DNA of 64,000 bases, taken from NCBI GenBank assembly GCA_016192075.1, contig JACPUU010000001.1:1-64000 (forward strand), in the 5' to 3' direction. This DNA comes from Bacteroidota bacterium. Its GTDB lineage: Bacteria > Bacteroidota > Bacteroidia > Flavobacteriales_D > Crocinitomicaceae. Positions 43,664 through 52,498 of the stretch are shown here, piece by piece. The first letter of the stretch is position 1, and every line of letters begins with the position of its first letter. A program made the translations under genes and the position numbers. A model generated the notes under the pieces. That model was not told where the DNA came from, did no database searches, and saw only the letters and a program-made list of their open reading frames with translations.

Positions 43664-45184
43664 TTAATGGTGCTCTTCCTCTTCTTCGTCTTCCTCCGGA
43701 AAGAGTTTAACATCGGATGCATGACCGGTGATGTCATCCATAATCATCTCAAGCTGAGAGATACCAATTTGCTTAAACCTGATTTTTTTGTCTTTGTCCA
43801 GCACAAATATGCGCGGGGTTGAATAAACATCATAGGTGTCTGAGTAATTCAAACTTTCAAGCGTGGTTTTTTGCAGCAGCGGACGAGGGTCTTTCATTGC
43901 CTGGTCGTATACATTTTTTGTCAGTCCCACGTTGATAAAGGTCAGCTTATTGGTGATGATGAACTTTTTCCAGTCTTCAAAATCAGTACCTGTTGCTTTG
44001 GCAACTGCATACACTTCAATGCCCCGGTCTTTCAGTTTTTTCTCATACAGGGTCTGTAACTTAGGGGTTGTTTTTTTACAATGTCCGCAATTAGGGTCCC
44101 AGAAATAAAGCACGGTATATTCAGCCGGTACTTTATACATGTTTATCCAGTTTTGTTCGGTTGTGTCGGGCAGAATTAACATGGGGGCGTAATTGCCAAT
44201 GAGCGTGCGGCCTATTTTAGTGGTTCGTTCACACAATTTGGTCAGATTTTCGGGTGTCATCCAATAGGCTTTTTTATTGGGCTCACAGTAATAATTGGTT
44301 CCAAGATACCAGAAAACACGGTCCATACCCATTATCTGCATGGTCTCATATTTATATGTCAGGTGGTGAAGGGTATATTGAAATACTTTGTTTGTCTGGT
44401 CTGTCATGTCCATCTGGTCAAGCATCCACACACCGTATTTAATAATGGTATCGGGTATTTGAAGAATACCGTCTTTAGAGAAAAATTTATCAAGTTTATT
44501 GTGGTAAACAGGTGTGTTTACAATGCGCGCATCTTTGAAGTTAACGCCATCCCAATAATGGGTCACGTAGTAGTTGTATACATAATTGGAGTCAGTTATA
44601 ACCCCGTCTGCGTTTCTGGGTGGTTCAGGCAACTGAACATCCATGGTCATGGTAATCAGTATGGCAATAAAGCGCCCCGGATTTTCAGCAACTACTTTTT
44701 TCTGATAAGCAACAACCTCATCATTTAAAACCTTGCTCTGTTCTTTAATTTTTTCACGTTCAGGTGAGTTTTCAGACGCAGCTTCGTACTGTTTGGTTAA
44801 CTCAGTCATTTTCTTTTTGTGCTCAGTCATAAACGTGATGTACTTATAAAATACATCGTTGTTAATTGACTTGTTAACCTTCATAGAGCCAATCAGATCA
44901 TTCTGATCACTCACATACATGTCTACCGCTTCTTTATCATGAATGAACTCAAAATATTTGCTACCCGGTAAAACTACGGCGTACATACCTGACTGGTGTT
45001 TGGAACCGTCATATTGCACATACCCGTTTTTACTCACCACTGTATCTGCATAATACAATTTGGGACCAAAATATTTTGCAAGATGGACTGTGGTATCTTT
45101 TAATCCCTCAATTTTAAATTTTAAAACCTGTGCTCCTGCTGAAGCAGAAATCAAAAGGGTCAGTGCAATCAGGATTTGTTTCAT
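43664..45184 (-). CDS. Exported thioredoxin-fold protein with DUF4369/DUF5106-like regions
   Basis: A 506-residue exported protein: signal peptide (about 1-18), an N-terminal beta domain like DUF4369 (FKIEGLKDTTVHLAKYFG), a helical middle like DUF5106, and a C-terminal thioredoxin fold. The redox motif is WDPNCGHCKK with CGHC at 366-369, and the cis-proline is in STPRIFVLD. It probably handles disulfides or heme in the periplasm, like ResA/TlpA relatives. The last residues are a run of Glu and Asp ending HH, unusual for the family. Promoter box at 45192-45199. Confidence 0.82.
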   Translation of the reverse strand: MKQILIALTLLISASAGAQVLKFKIEGLKDTTVHLAKYFGPKLYYADTVVSKNGYVQYDGSKHQSGMYAVVLPGSKYFEFIHDKEAVDMYVSDQNDLIGSMKVNKSINNDVFYKYITFMTEHKKKMTELTKQYEAASENSPEREKIKEQSKVLNDEVVAYQKKVVAENPGRFIAILITMTMDVQLPEPPRNADGVITDSNYVYNYYVTHYWDGVNFKDARIVNTPVYHNKLDKFFSKDGILQIPDTIIKYGVWMLDQMDMTDQTNKVFQYTLHHLTYKYETMQIMGMDRVFWYLGTNYYCEPNKKAYWMTPENLTKLCERTTKIGRTLIGNYAPMLILPDTTEQNWINMYKVPAEYTVLYFWDPNCGHCKKTTPKLQTLYEKKLKDRGIEVYAVAKATGTDFEDWKKFIITNKLTFINVGLTKNVYDQAMKDPRPLLQKTTLESLNYSDTYDVYSTPRIFVLDKDKKIRFKQIGISQLEMIMDDITGHASDVKLFPEEDEEEEEHH

Positions 45185-45191
45185 AATGTTG

Positions 45192-45199
45192 CAAAATTA
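45192..45199 (-). promoter_or_regulatory. -7 promoter box (TAATTTTG) close to the start
   Basis: TAnnTTTG on the minus strand, 7 bases before the ATG at 45184, so the leader would be very short or absent. Confidence 0.5.
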
Positions 45200-45297
45200 G
45201 TAGAAAAGAATGTATGGTTTAATATACCAGAGACGTTGATTAATCTGGTTGGTCTTCAGTTTAACAAATATTTAACTTTTTTGGCAATTACAGGCAG

Positions 45298-46488
45298 TTA
45301 ACTCCGGCCAAGTTTAAAAATGGTTTTTCTCACACTGAGGTAGTTAGAAGTGATAAAAAGGCCAAAGCAAACCGCTGCCAGAATAACAGAAGGCAGAAAA
45401 CCTGATTTTTCCAGGTGTATCCCGTTTTCATTGAGCCAGGTATTTACCACAAACGCATTTACCAGGGTCATAACAGTAATACTTGAAACGGTGATAATTC
45501 CAAATAAAATAGTCATCTGCACTACAAAGGTCATAACAATGGTTTTGACAGAATAGCCAATGCGTATCAGCGTTCGTATTTCATACGACACCTTGCTCAG
45601 CATGAGTTGTGAGTACTGCACAAATCCCATCAGTGATAACAGCATAATCAGCAAGGCTGCCACACCAAATATGCCAATAACCACGGTAATGATGGTTTTG
45701 ATTTTTGCAACGTCAATAGAAGCCTGGCTAATGTCAAGGTTCATTTCTTCCATCAATTGTTCCAGTTCTCCGTAACTGTCATCGGTGGTGGTAATAAATA
45801 CACGGGTAGGATTAATGATATTGCCATTGCTGTATAGGCCGTTGGCGTATTCCAGAAACGATTCAGGAACCAGGATGGAACTGATTTTTTGTGAAAAGCC
45901 AACCACGCGCCCCATCATGGTTGTTTTTTTACCATTGCCATCAATGTGAATTGTCAGTCGTGCAGCCATCAGCAGCTCTTCTGAAATCTGATTAATTCCC
46001 TGGCTTTGTGCAAAACCATAATTGATAATCATAATAAAATCACGCGGTAAAACAATGGGTATATATTCACTGTTTTCATTCCAGCTCCAGTCCACGTCAA
46101 TATCCATAAACCGGTCAGGAATGGCCTGAAAGAACATATCGGCATAAAAATGCGGCAGGCCGTCTCCGGGTACTTCTGAAATACCTACTTTAAAATCAGC
46201 AGACTGAAAGGGAGCTACATCGGTAATAAATTCCTTACTCCGGAGCGCCTCAATGTCTTCGGGCGTAAATTCAGTACTGTTCATACCAACCGTAGTCAGT
46301 TTGGTTACTTTTTTCTGAATCACAACAGAATTAGGGCCAAACAATTCTTTTTCAGACGAGTGAAAAGAGCGTACATCAAGAATTAGCTGAAAGCTCAGTA
46401 ATAAAGCGGTAAGTCCAATGAGCGCGCCGGCGGTTGCAAATACAAACTGAAAGTTGGTACTGTTTCTGAACAAGAGTTTTCGTAGCAT
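45298..46488 (-). CDS. FtsX/LolE-type ABC permease
   Basis: A 396-residue inner-membrane protein with the FtsX-like layout: one N-terminal helix (about 18-38), a large periplasmic domain (about 40-265), then three helices (about 268-292, 316-340, 360-385). MacB, LolCDE and FtsX share this plan and use mechanotransmission rather than transport through the membrane. It starts 3 bases after the stop of the ATPase gene and should form a complex with it. One permease is present, so it would act as a homodimer. Confidence 0.8.
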   Translation of the reverse strand: MLRKLLFRNSTNFQFVFATAGALIGLTALLLSFQLILDVRSFHSSEKELFGPNSVVIQKKVTKLTTVGMNSTEFTPEDIEALRSKEFITDVAPFQSADFKVGISEVPGDGLPHFYADMFFQAIPDRFMDIDVDWSWNENSEYIPIVLPRDFIMIINYGFAQSQGINQISEELLMAARLTIHIDGNGKKTTMMGRVVGFSQKISSILVPESFLEYANGLYSNGNIINPTRVFITTTDDSYGELEQLMEEMNLDISQASIDVAKIKTIITVVIGIFGVAALLIMLLSLMGFVQYSQLMLSKVSYEIRTLIRIGYSVKTIVMTFVVQMTILFGIITVSSITVMTLVNAFVVNTWLNENGIHLEKSGFLPSVILAAVCFGLFITSNYLSVRKTIFKLGRS

Positions 46489-46491
46489 AGA

Positions 46492-47133
46492 TCAGAGTTT
46501 TAATTCGCGGTCAAACGTAAATCCATGTTTGCTTCCCAGTGAAGTCAATACAAACCCGCCGTTATTTTTTGCAGTTTCACGGCAAATCAGGCCCAGTGCA
46601 ATGTGTGCGTTTTCTTCGTCCAGGTGACTGAAGGGCTCGTCCATCAGCAGCAGTTCAAAAGGTTGAAGCAGTGAGCGGATAATAGCAACACGCTGTTGCT
46701 GCCCCAGTGAAAGCGTTTTACAGGTCTGGTTTTTTTTGTCAGGTATTCCAAGCGTTTCCAGCATGGCCATTATTTCAGCATCAGAGCGGTGAAACGTCAG
46801 GTTGTTTTTAAGCTGCAGATTTTCCCAGGCTGTTAATTCACCAAAAAGCTGAAGATCCTGAAAAATAACACTCATGCTTGTTTTACGTAACTCAATCCAT
46901 TCATGAAGTGACAGTGAACGCAAATCGCGGCCATTGAGTAAAATGGTGCCATCATAGTCGTGCCTTACACCATAAACGGTATTTACAAAGGTTGATTTGC
47001 CTTTTCCGCTGCTGGCGTTGAGCATAACTTTAGAGGGAAACTCAAGTACAAACTCATTTTTCCAGACACTGTCTCCGGCATGGTTATATTCCCGCAGCGG
47101 GAAGGGTAAGACAGATTTAAATTCAAGGGTCAT
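46492..47133 (-). CDS. ABC ATPase (LolD-like) with altered catalytic motifs
   Basis: A 213-residue ABC nucleotide-binding protein partnering the FtsX-type permease. Walker A reads ASSGKGKST (the first Gly replaced by Ala), the Q-loop is VIFQDLQLF, the signature is LSLGQQQR in place of LSGGQ, Walker B is LLLMDEP, and the D-loop is SHLDE. The H-loop, normally a His in a THD-like context, reads LTSLGSK with no His at that position. ATP binding looks retained, while efficient hydrolysis is doubtful. Shorter than usual LolD at both ends. Confidence 0.8.
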   Translation of the reverse strand: MTLEFKSVLPFPLREYNHAGDSVWKNEFVLEFPSKVMLNASSGKGKSTFVNTVYGVRHDYDGTILLNGRDLRSLSLHEWIELRKTSMSVIFQDLQLFGELTAWENLQLKNNLTFHRSDAEIMAMLETLGIPDKKNQTCKTLSLGQQQRVAIIRSLLQPFELLLMDEPFSHLDEENAHIALGLICRETAKNNGGFVLTSLGSKHGFTFDRELKL

Positions 47134-47191
47134 TGAAGATGTTTGAGAGGGTAAATCAAATAGTTTGCCAATATACTAAAACGTTGATTAG

Positions 47192-47647
47192 TTAAGATTT
47201 ATGAGATCGAAACAACATTTCAGAATGAAGAATGTTATCGTCCAGGTATTCTTTTCCCGTTTTTTCAAAGCCGTAAGCGGCATAAAAGCGGCAGAGATGG
47301 GTTTGGGCAGAGATGCGTATATCCGGGTTATTCATCGTTGTCCGTATGAATTCCATAGCGGCGGTCATCATCTGGTGTCCCAGTTTTTTGTGACGGTGGC
47401 TGGCGTGACTGGCCACACGGCCAATACTTACTTCAGGGTACGCTACACCGGGTTTTAAAATGCGAAGGGTTGCTATCAGTGTGCCGTCGTCGTCCTTGAC
47501 AATCAGGTGAAAGGCATCTTTGTCTTTACCGTCGAGCTCCATATACGCACAGTCCTGTTCCACTACAAAAACGCCAATCCGAATGGCAATCATGTCATGA
47601 AAATCTGCTGTTGAAAGGTTTGCAAAGGGAAGGATTTGAATTGTCAT
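47192..47647 (-). CDS. GNAT acetyltransferase, ElaA family
   Basis: A 151-residue N-acyltransferase. Started at 47647 it aligns with ElaA: LSTADFHDMIAIRIGVFVVEQ near the N-terminus, LDGKDKDAFHL, then the acetyl-CoA-binding region IGRVASHASHRHKKLGHQMM with the Q/RxxGxG/A-like loop, and FYAAYGFEKTG. The extended frame to 47725 is unsupported. Acceptor substrate unknown. Confidence 0.85.
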   Translation of the reverse strand: MTIQILPFANLSTADFHDMIAIRIGVFVVEQDCAYMELDGKDKDAFHLIVKDDDGTLIATLRILKPGVAYPEVSIGRVASHASHRHKKLGHQMMTAAMEFIRTTMNNPDIRISAQTHLCRFYAAYGFEKTGKEYLDDNILHSEMLFRSHKS

Positions 47648-47775
47648 ACACCCCAAAAGTACGTGAATATTTGAGAACCGGTTTGTAGGGTTAGAGGCTA
47701 AATGAGGGATGATTTCAACAGGCATGACTTAATATTCGTTGATAAGATTAGGCTGATGAATTGATAATATTTCGT

Positions 47776-47783
47776 TAAATTTG
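47776..47783 (+). promoter_or_regulatory. -7 promoter box (TAAATTTG) for the T9SS protein at 47809
   Basis: Exact TAnnTTTG, 25 bases before the ATG. Confidence 0.6.
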
Positions 47784-47808
47784 ACTCGATAATTTAAAAA
47801 TAGACACT

Positions 47809-48633
47809 ATGAAAAAAATTTACATGCTGGCTGTTGCCGTTTTCGGAGTATCACTCGGAGTATCTGCACAGATTAATGATGAAAGTTTTGAAGCAGGTGC
47901 AGGTTCCGGAGCCTGGACAGAAGCTTCTGACAATTTTGGTACCCCTCTTTGTGACGCTGCCTGCGGTACATGCGGTGGTCCTTGCGTAGCTAAAACCGGT
48001 ACATGGTATGCCTGGTTTGGTGGAGCTACAGCCGTAGAGAATGGTTCTGTAGAGCAATCATGCACCATTCCAAACGCTTCTACAGGTGCTTTGAGAATGT
48101 TTGTGAAAATGCCAATGCCTGGTCCTGGATTAGCAGCTGATAAACTGGTTGTTAAAATTGACGGTACAACTGTTGGTACAATTACAGCGCTTGACAGTGC
48201 TACTTACAAAGACAACTATGCGTTGTTTGAAATCTCTATCGATGCGTATACAGATGGAGCAGCACACACTGTTCGTATTGAAGGTATTCAATCAACTGCT
48301 ACTACTTTCAACGTTTTGGTTGATGACGTAGTATTGTTCGTTGATGGACAAACAACAGGTCTTTTTGAATTTGAAACCGGTGACAATGAAGTAATTCTTT
48401 TCCCTAACCCGGCTTCTGAAATTTTAAACCTGCAATTCAGAAACATTGAAGGTGATGTAAATGTTACCATCACTGATATGGCTGGTCGCGTTGTTCGCAC
48501 TGAAACTGTTTATGCTGCGTATGCAAAATCATACACACTGAGCACTGACAAATTTGAAAACGGTAATTACATTGTTACTGTTTCTCAAAACGGAACAGTT
48601 CTGAGAAGCGAAAACCTGGTTATCGCTAACTAG
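47809..48633 (+). CDS. T9SS-exported protein with a Cys-rich segment
   Basis: A 274-residue protein with signal peptide (about 1-20, VSLGVSAQ). A beta-sandwich-like domain follows, with DESFEAG at its start and a cysteine cluster CDAACGTCGGPC near 47-58. The C-terminal T9SS type A domain shows VILFPNPASEILNLQF, MAGRVVRTE, LSTDKFENGNYIVTV and ENLVIAN. Codon choice (GGT, GCT, GTT, AAC) is more uniform than in its neighbours. A solid promoter box and a 15-bp-stem terminator make it a single-gene unit, all suggesting high expression of a surface or secreted product. Confidence 0.85.
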   Translation: MKKIYMLAVAVFGVSLGVSAQINDESFEAGAGSGAWTEASDNFGTPLCDAACGTCGGPCVAKTGTWYAWFGGATAVENGSVEQSCTIPNASTGALRMFVKMPMPGPGLAADKLVVKIDGTTVGTITALDSATYKDNYALFEISIDAYTDGAAHTVRIEGIQSTATTFNVLVDDVVLFVDGQTTGLFEFETGDNEVILFPNPASEILNLQFRNIEGDVNVTITDMAGRVVRTETVYAAYAKSYTLSTDKFENGNYIVTVSQNGTVLRSENLVIAN

Positions 48634-48651
48634 TACTAAGATTAATGTTTA

Positions 48652-48691
48652 AAAGCGCCGCCTGTCTCCGGACAGGCGGCGCTTTCTTTTT
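48652..48691 (+). terminator. Strong intrinsic terminator of the T9SS protein gene
   Basis: Perfect 15-bp arms aaagcgccgcctgtc (48652-48666) and gacaggcggcgcttt (48671-48685) with a 4-base loop, then CTTTTTG. Confidence 0.92.
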
Positions 48692-48720
48692 GCCTGAACG
48701 TACCGGGTGTTGAAGTAGAA

Positions 48721-48860
48721 GGGCGCTCCGTTACACCTCACCTAAAATATTCCTTCGGGGCCTTTGTCTTAAAGACGCCAAAAATTGTCATCCGGGTTTT
48801 GGGTATTACCGTGTGTATCCCTTTTCTGGTATGGGCAGGGCTTCGCTGACAGTAATACCC
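48721..48860. repeat. Dispersed repeat copy and a 9-bp inverted repeat
   Basis: 48721-48780 shares cgctccgttacac and cttcgggg words with the element at 8461-8609 but lacks its central 20-bp hairpin. Next to it, gggtattac (48801-48809) and gtaataccc (48852-48860) form an inverted repeat with a 42-base interval. No gene is visible between 48692 and 49044. Confidence 0.55.
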
Positions 48861-49011
48861 GAATCAGACACCAGTCATAGCAGCGGTGTATTCAGCCATC
48901 AGCGGATGAATGATATCAAAATGGTTGTAACTGAAAATTTTAATGTTACAGAATAATTTTACTACTATTCCAATGTTAAAAACGGCCCTTGATAGGGTGG
49001 TTTTTGTTTTT

Positions 49012-49019
49012 TATATTTG
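49012..49019 (+). promoter_or_regulatory. -7 promoter box (TATATTTG) with CTTG 20 bases upstream
   Basis: Exact TAnnTTTG, 25 bases before the ATG at 49045. CTTG at 48988-48991 gives the same -33-like word and 20-base spacing as the rpsA promoter. Confidence 0.6.
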
Positions 49020-49044
49020 TCTGGAACCCTAAGCTTATTTGAAA

Positions 49045-49701
49045 ATGGATAAAGTAAAAATCATTCACACGCTTGCCGGCCGGTTGAAAGAAGAATTTGC
49101 CGGTGAGTCTACCGGCCATGACTGGTTTCATTTAGAGCGTGTCTGGAAAAATGCAAAACTGATTTGCCTGGCGGAGGGGGGAGACTCCTTTATATGTGAA
49201 CTCGCCGCATTGCTGCATGATATTGCCGATCATAAATTTGTCGAAAATCCCGACGAAGAAGCCGAACGAAGAATAAATGCATTGCTCGGCAATCTGGGAG
49301 TTGATCAGCCAACAATTCAAAAAGTGACGGATATTGTCAGGCACAGTTCTTTCAAAGGGGGTATTGAAAATAAAATGACGCTGAAAGAAGGCCTTATTGT
49401 TCAGGATGCAGACAGACTTGATGCCATTGGTGCCATTGGCATTGCCCGTTCCTTTGCGTATGGCGGCAAATCCGGAAGTTTGATTTATGATCCCGGTATT
49501 CCGCCATCAACCTTTAAATCAGCTGAAGAGTACATGGCCAGCCGGACACATACCATTAACCACTTTTATGAAAAGCTGCTGCGGCTGAAAGATAAAATGA
49601 ATACAAAAACCGGCAAAGAGCTTGCGTTGCAGCGCCATCAATACATGGAGGGCTTTTTGAACCAGTTTTACAAAGAGTGGAATGCCATGTCAGGCATTTA
49701 A
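49045..49701 (+). CDS. HD-domain phosphohydrolase (YedJ-like)
   Basis: A 218-residue cytoplasmic metal-dependent phosphohydrolase. Motifs of the HD superfamily: GHDWFHLERVW (His25 and His29), LLHDIADHK (His58-Asp59) and the distal VQDADRLDAIGAIGIAR, which is diagnostic for the YedJ-type branch. The substrate is probably a nucleotide or other small phosphate ester; not determinable here. A TTG two codons earlier is possible, but ATG 49045 is preferred. The next gene follows 13 bases later. Confidence 0.88.
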   Translation: MDKVKIIHTLAGRLKEEFAGESTGHDWFHLERVWKNAKLICLAEGGDSFICELAALLHDIADHKFVENPDEEAERRINALLGNLGVDQPTIQKVTDIVRHSSFKGGIENKMTLKEGLIVQDADRLDAIGAIGIARSFAYGGKSGSLIYDPGIPPSTFKSAEEYMASRTHTINHFYEKLLRLKDKMNTKTGKELALQRHQYMEGFLNQFYKEWNAMSGI

Positions 49702-49714
49702 ATTGATCAGCATT

Positions 49715-50326
49715 ATGAAACCAGTAATTACCCTCATTGCCCTGTTGATAGTTTTTCAGGCAGCAATTTTTGCCCAGGATGGCTTTAATACCGGGGCACA
49801 TATATCCACCAGTTTTCAGCTGAATTCGCATCGCAATAAGGGAACAAAAATCTGGTCTTCAGAAAGTGGTTATGGTTTTTCTGCCGGCGTGCCCTTCCGT
49901 TTTGGATACGCTGAAGAAAGGGCCTTTGTAACAGGCGTTGATTACGAGTACATGGCTTTTGATAACTGGGCAAACAACAGCCTGGTTTCGAGCATGCGCC
50001 TGCATTCGGTTCACATACCGCTGCAGCTGAATTTTGATTTAGTGGCCAATTGGTTTATTTCTGCCGGAACCGGGATGAATTACCTGTTCCGGTCGCGCAT
50101 TTTTACACCGGGCAGCAATGTCAGCATTGCCGGCAGCATCAATGCAATACAACCTTATTTATCACTGGGTATTGGTTCTATTTCTTCCCGCGGAGGCGGT
50201 TTATTTGAATTAGGAGCCCAGGCGCGTTACCATTTTCTGGATGCCTGGAAAAAAACATACCCGCTGCACGAGGTGACCACCAGCAATTTTATATCGCTTG
50301 ACCTTGTTATGAGATTCTATTTGTAA
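49715..50326 (+). CDS. Outer-membrane beta-barrel protein (porin-family-like)
   Basis: A 203-residue protein from the ATG at 49715 with signal peptide (LIVFQAAIFAQ, about 1-19). Alternating strands (AHISTSFQLNSH, GYGFSAGVPFRFGY, YLSLGIGSISS) and a final strand ending FISLDLVMRFYL with terminal aromatic/Leu fit a small eight-stranded barrel of the type called outer membrane beta-barrel or PorT-like in Bacteroidota. No ligand can be deduced. It follows the HD gene closely. Confidence 0.7.
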   Translation: MKPVITLIALLIVFQAAIFAQDGFNTGAHISTSFQLNSHRNKGTKIWSSESGYGFSAGVPFRFGYAEERAFVTGVDYEYMAFDNWANNSLVSSMRLHSVHIPLQLNFDLVANWFISAGTGMNYLFRSRIFTPGSNVSIAGSINAIQPYLSLGIGSISSRGGGLFELGAQARYHFLDAWKKTYPLHEVTTSNFISLDLVMRFYL

Positions 50327-50416
50327 AACAGCTGAATTCTGTAACCAATTTGGCTTTTTTCTGTATACCTTGTTGGAATGAAAATTGTATTCTAACCTTA
50401 ACCTAATTTAGTGATC

Positions 50417-52498
50417 ATGATTCGTTTTTACCTTCTGGCGGTAACTTCTGTTTTTGTTACCGGTTTTTCAGTTTCGGTTTTTTCGCAGGAAGAAGATGTG
50501 AATGAGGCCTGTTATGAGCCCGATAAAAAAACCATGAAAGTTCTTTCGCAGGCAGAGAATGAAAAGTATGCCCTTAACGAGCGCCGCAAATTTTATACAA
50601 CGGCTGTGGAAATGGCTCCCGGCAATGCCTACGTAGCCTATTCGTTTGCAAATTTTAGTTTTCAGCATGCCCAGAATATTCAGGCCAGTTATGAAGAGGG
50701 GCGGGCCAATTACAACCAGTTGCGCGCTGCTTATGAAGGGGCTATGAAAACCTACAAAGAGGTGATCGCTTATTGTCCTGAATTCAGTGCTGATGCTTAT
50801 TACAAAGTGGGTTATATCTACTACTTTCTGAATGAAAAAGGGCAGGCAGCGTCTTACTTCAAACAATTTCTGGCATTCAAAAGTGATGACCGCGCAGCTT
50901 ATGGAGAGAATTATGCAACCCAGAAACAGGAGGTAGAAGAAATACTCCCTGAGATAGAATTTTACGAAAAGTTTTATAAAAACCTGGTACCATTTAAAGC
51001 AACCGCTGTTCCAAATGTCTGTTCAGCCAAACACGAGTACCTTCCAATGCTGGCGCCTGACAGTGAGCTTATTTTTTATACCCGCAAGGGAACTGAAGAA
51101 GCACATGGGGTGGTAGAAGGTGTTTTTGAAGAATTTACGGTTAGTCTTCGCCCGGATATCAAAACCGATTTTAATGGCGGTGAAAAACTCAAAAAGCCAT
51201 TTAATGTGGCTACTTATGCCAACTACGGTGGTGTGTCTCTTTCACTGGACAACAAAGAAATGTTTATTTGTGCCTGCCAGAATGTAGACTACCAGGACCA
51301 CGCCAATTGTGACATTTACGTAACACGTTTCGAACGGTCTGGTGAAGGCGGCAATGATTTTACGTGGACACCGCTTGAAAACCTGGGACCGGCCATTAAT
51401 ACCAAAGATGGCTGGGAAGCACAGCCAAGCTTGTCTGCTGACGGTAATACACTTTATTTTGCCTCCTGGCGTGAAGGGTCAGAGCTGACTGATATTTATT
51501 ATTCAACCCGGGGTGCTGACGGAAAATGGAGTATGGCAAAAAGGCTTGAAGGTGGTATTAATTCAGCCGGACACGATAAGGCACCATTCCTTCACCAGGA
51601 CAGTGAAACACTTTATTTTGTCTCTGACTGCTCACAAGAGCGTTTGGGTGCCGGAGGTTCGGATATTTTTTATACCCGAAAAGATGAAGCCGGCGCATGG
51701 CAGCAACCCACCAATATCGGAATTCCTATCAATACAGAAGCCAATGAAGTAGGGCTGGTGGTATCGTATGACGGGCACGTGGCATATTACACCTTCTTTA
51801 ATGTCAACACAAACAGCTATGATATTTTCTATTTTGATTTGTATGAAGAGGCACAGCCCAAAGCGGTAAAAATTTACAAAGGTGTGGTGAAAGATCAGCA
51901 GGGAAATCCGGTAGAAGATGCCCTGGTTGAAATTTCATACAAAGAAACCGGTGAAAATATACAGGTTAAAGTAAATGGTGATGACGGCAAATTTACAGCA
52001 GTTGTAATGGCTGATGAAGAGCAGGATGTGATGATTACCATGAAAAAAGAAGGATTTTCATTTGACACCGAATTGATAAAGGCAGATGATGTGATTGACA
52101 CCGTCATAACCAGCATTAAAGGCATTGAAATGGAAATTGATGAAATAGAAGTTGGCAAAGCTTTTACCATTGATGACATTTTATTTGAAACAGACTCGTA
52201 TGTTTTGTCTGATGATTCCAAATTTATTATTGACCAGTTTGTAAAGTTTCTGAATGAAAACCCGGGAGTCACCGTAACCATACAAGGGCATACCGATGAC
52301 CAGGGAGATAATACGCACAACAAAGAACTGAGTTCAAACCGGGCGCGCAGTGTTATGGAATATATTATTGCCAGGGGCATTGCCGCAGATCGTTTGAAAT
52401 CCGAAGGCTATGGTGAGTCACGCCCTAAGGTGCCTAACACCACACCTGAAAACCGCGCAAAAAACAGGCGTACTGATTTTCTGATAACCGCTATGTAA
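50417..52498 (+). CDS. PorE-like OmpA-family protein (TPR, PD40 propeller, CarboxypepD_reg, OmpA_C)
   Basis: A 693-residue exported protein with signal peptide (about 1-23). Domain order: helical TPR-like region (about 30-190), a PD40 beta-propeller (about 205-470, with QPSLSADGNTLYFAS and GGSDIFYTRK), a carboxypeptidase-regulatory beta domain (KGVVKDQQGNPVEDALVEI, about 484-565), and an OmpA_C peptidoglycan-binding domain with TIQGHTDDQGD and NRARSVMEYI. This is the architecture of PorE, a T9SS component linking PorP to peptidoglycan, but similar paralogues are numerous. A GTG two codons upstream is an alternative start. Its stop overlaps the prmC start (TAATG). Confidence 0.82.
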   Translation: MIRFYLLAVTSVFVTGFSVSVFSQEEDVNEACYEPDKKTMKVLSQAENEKYALNERRKFYTTAVEMAPGNAYVAYSFANFSFQHAQNIQASYEEGRANYNQLRAAYEGAMKTYKEVIAYCPEFSADAYYKVGYIYYFLNEKGQAASYFKQFLAFKSDDRAAYGENYATQKQEVEEILPEIEFYEKFYKNLVPFKATAVPNVCSAKHEYLPMLAPDSELIFYTRKGTEEAHGVVEGVFEEFTVSLRPDIKTDFNGGEKLKKPFNVATYANYGGVSLSLDNKEMFICACQNVDYQDHANCDIYVTRFERSGEGGNDFTWTPLENLGPAINTKDGWEAQPSLSADGNTLYFASWREGSELTDIYYSTRGADGKWSMAKRLEGGINSAGHDKAPFLHQDSETLYFVSDCSQERLGAGGSDIFYTRKDEAGAWQQPTNIGIPINTEANEVGLVVSYDGHVAYYTFFNVNTNSYDIFYFDLYEEAQPKAVKIYKGVVKDQQGNPVEDALVEISYKETGENIQVKVNGDDGKFTAVVMADEEQDVMITMKKEGFSFDTELIKADDVIDTVITSIKGIEMEIDEIEVGKAFTIDDILFETDSYVLSDDSKFIIDQFVKFLNENPGVTVTIQGHTDDQGDNTHNKELSSNRARSVMEYIIARGIAADRLKSEGYGESRPKVPNTTPENRAKNRRTDFLITAM

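Noticed and set aside
47820-48068. Minus-strand ORFs opposite the T9SS protein gene
   Set aside because: Shadows of a well-supported gene with promoter, signal peptide and sorting domain.
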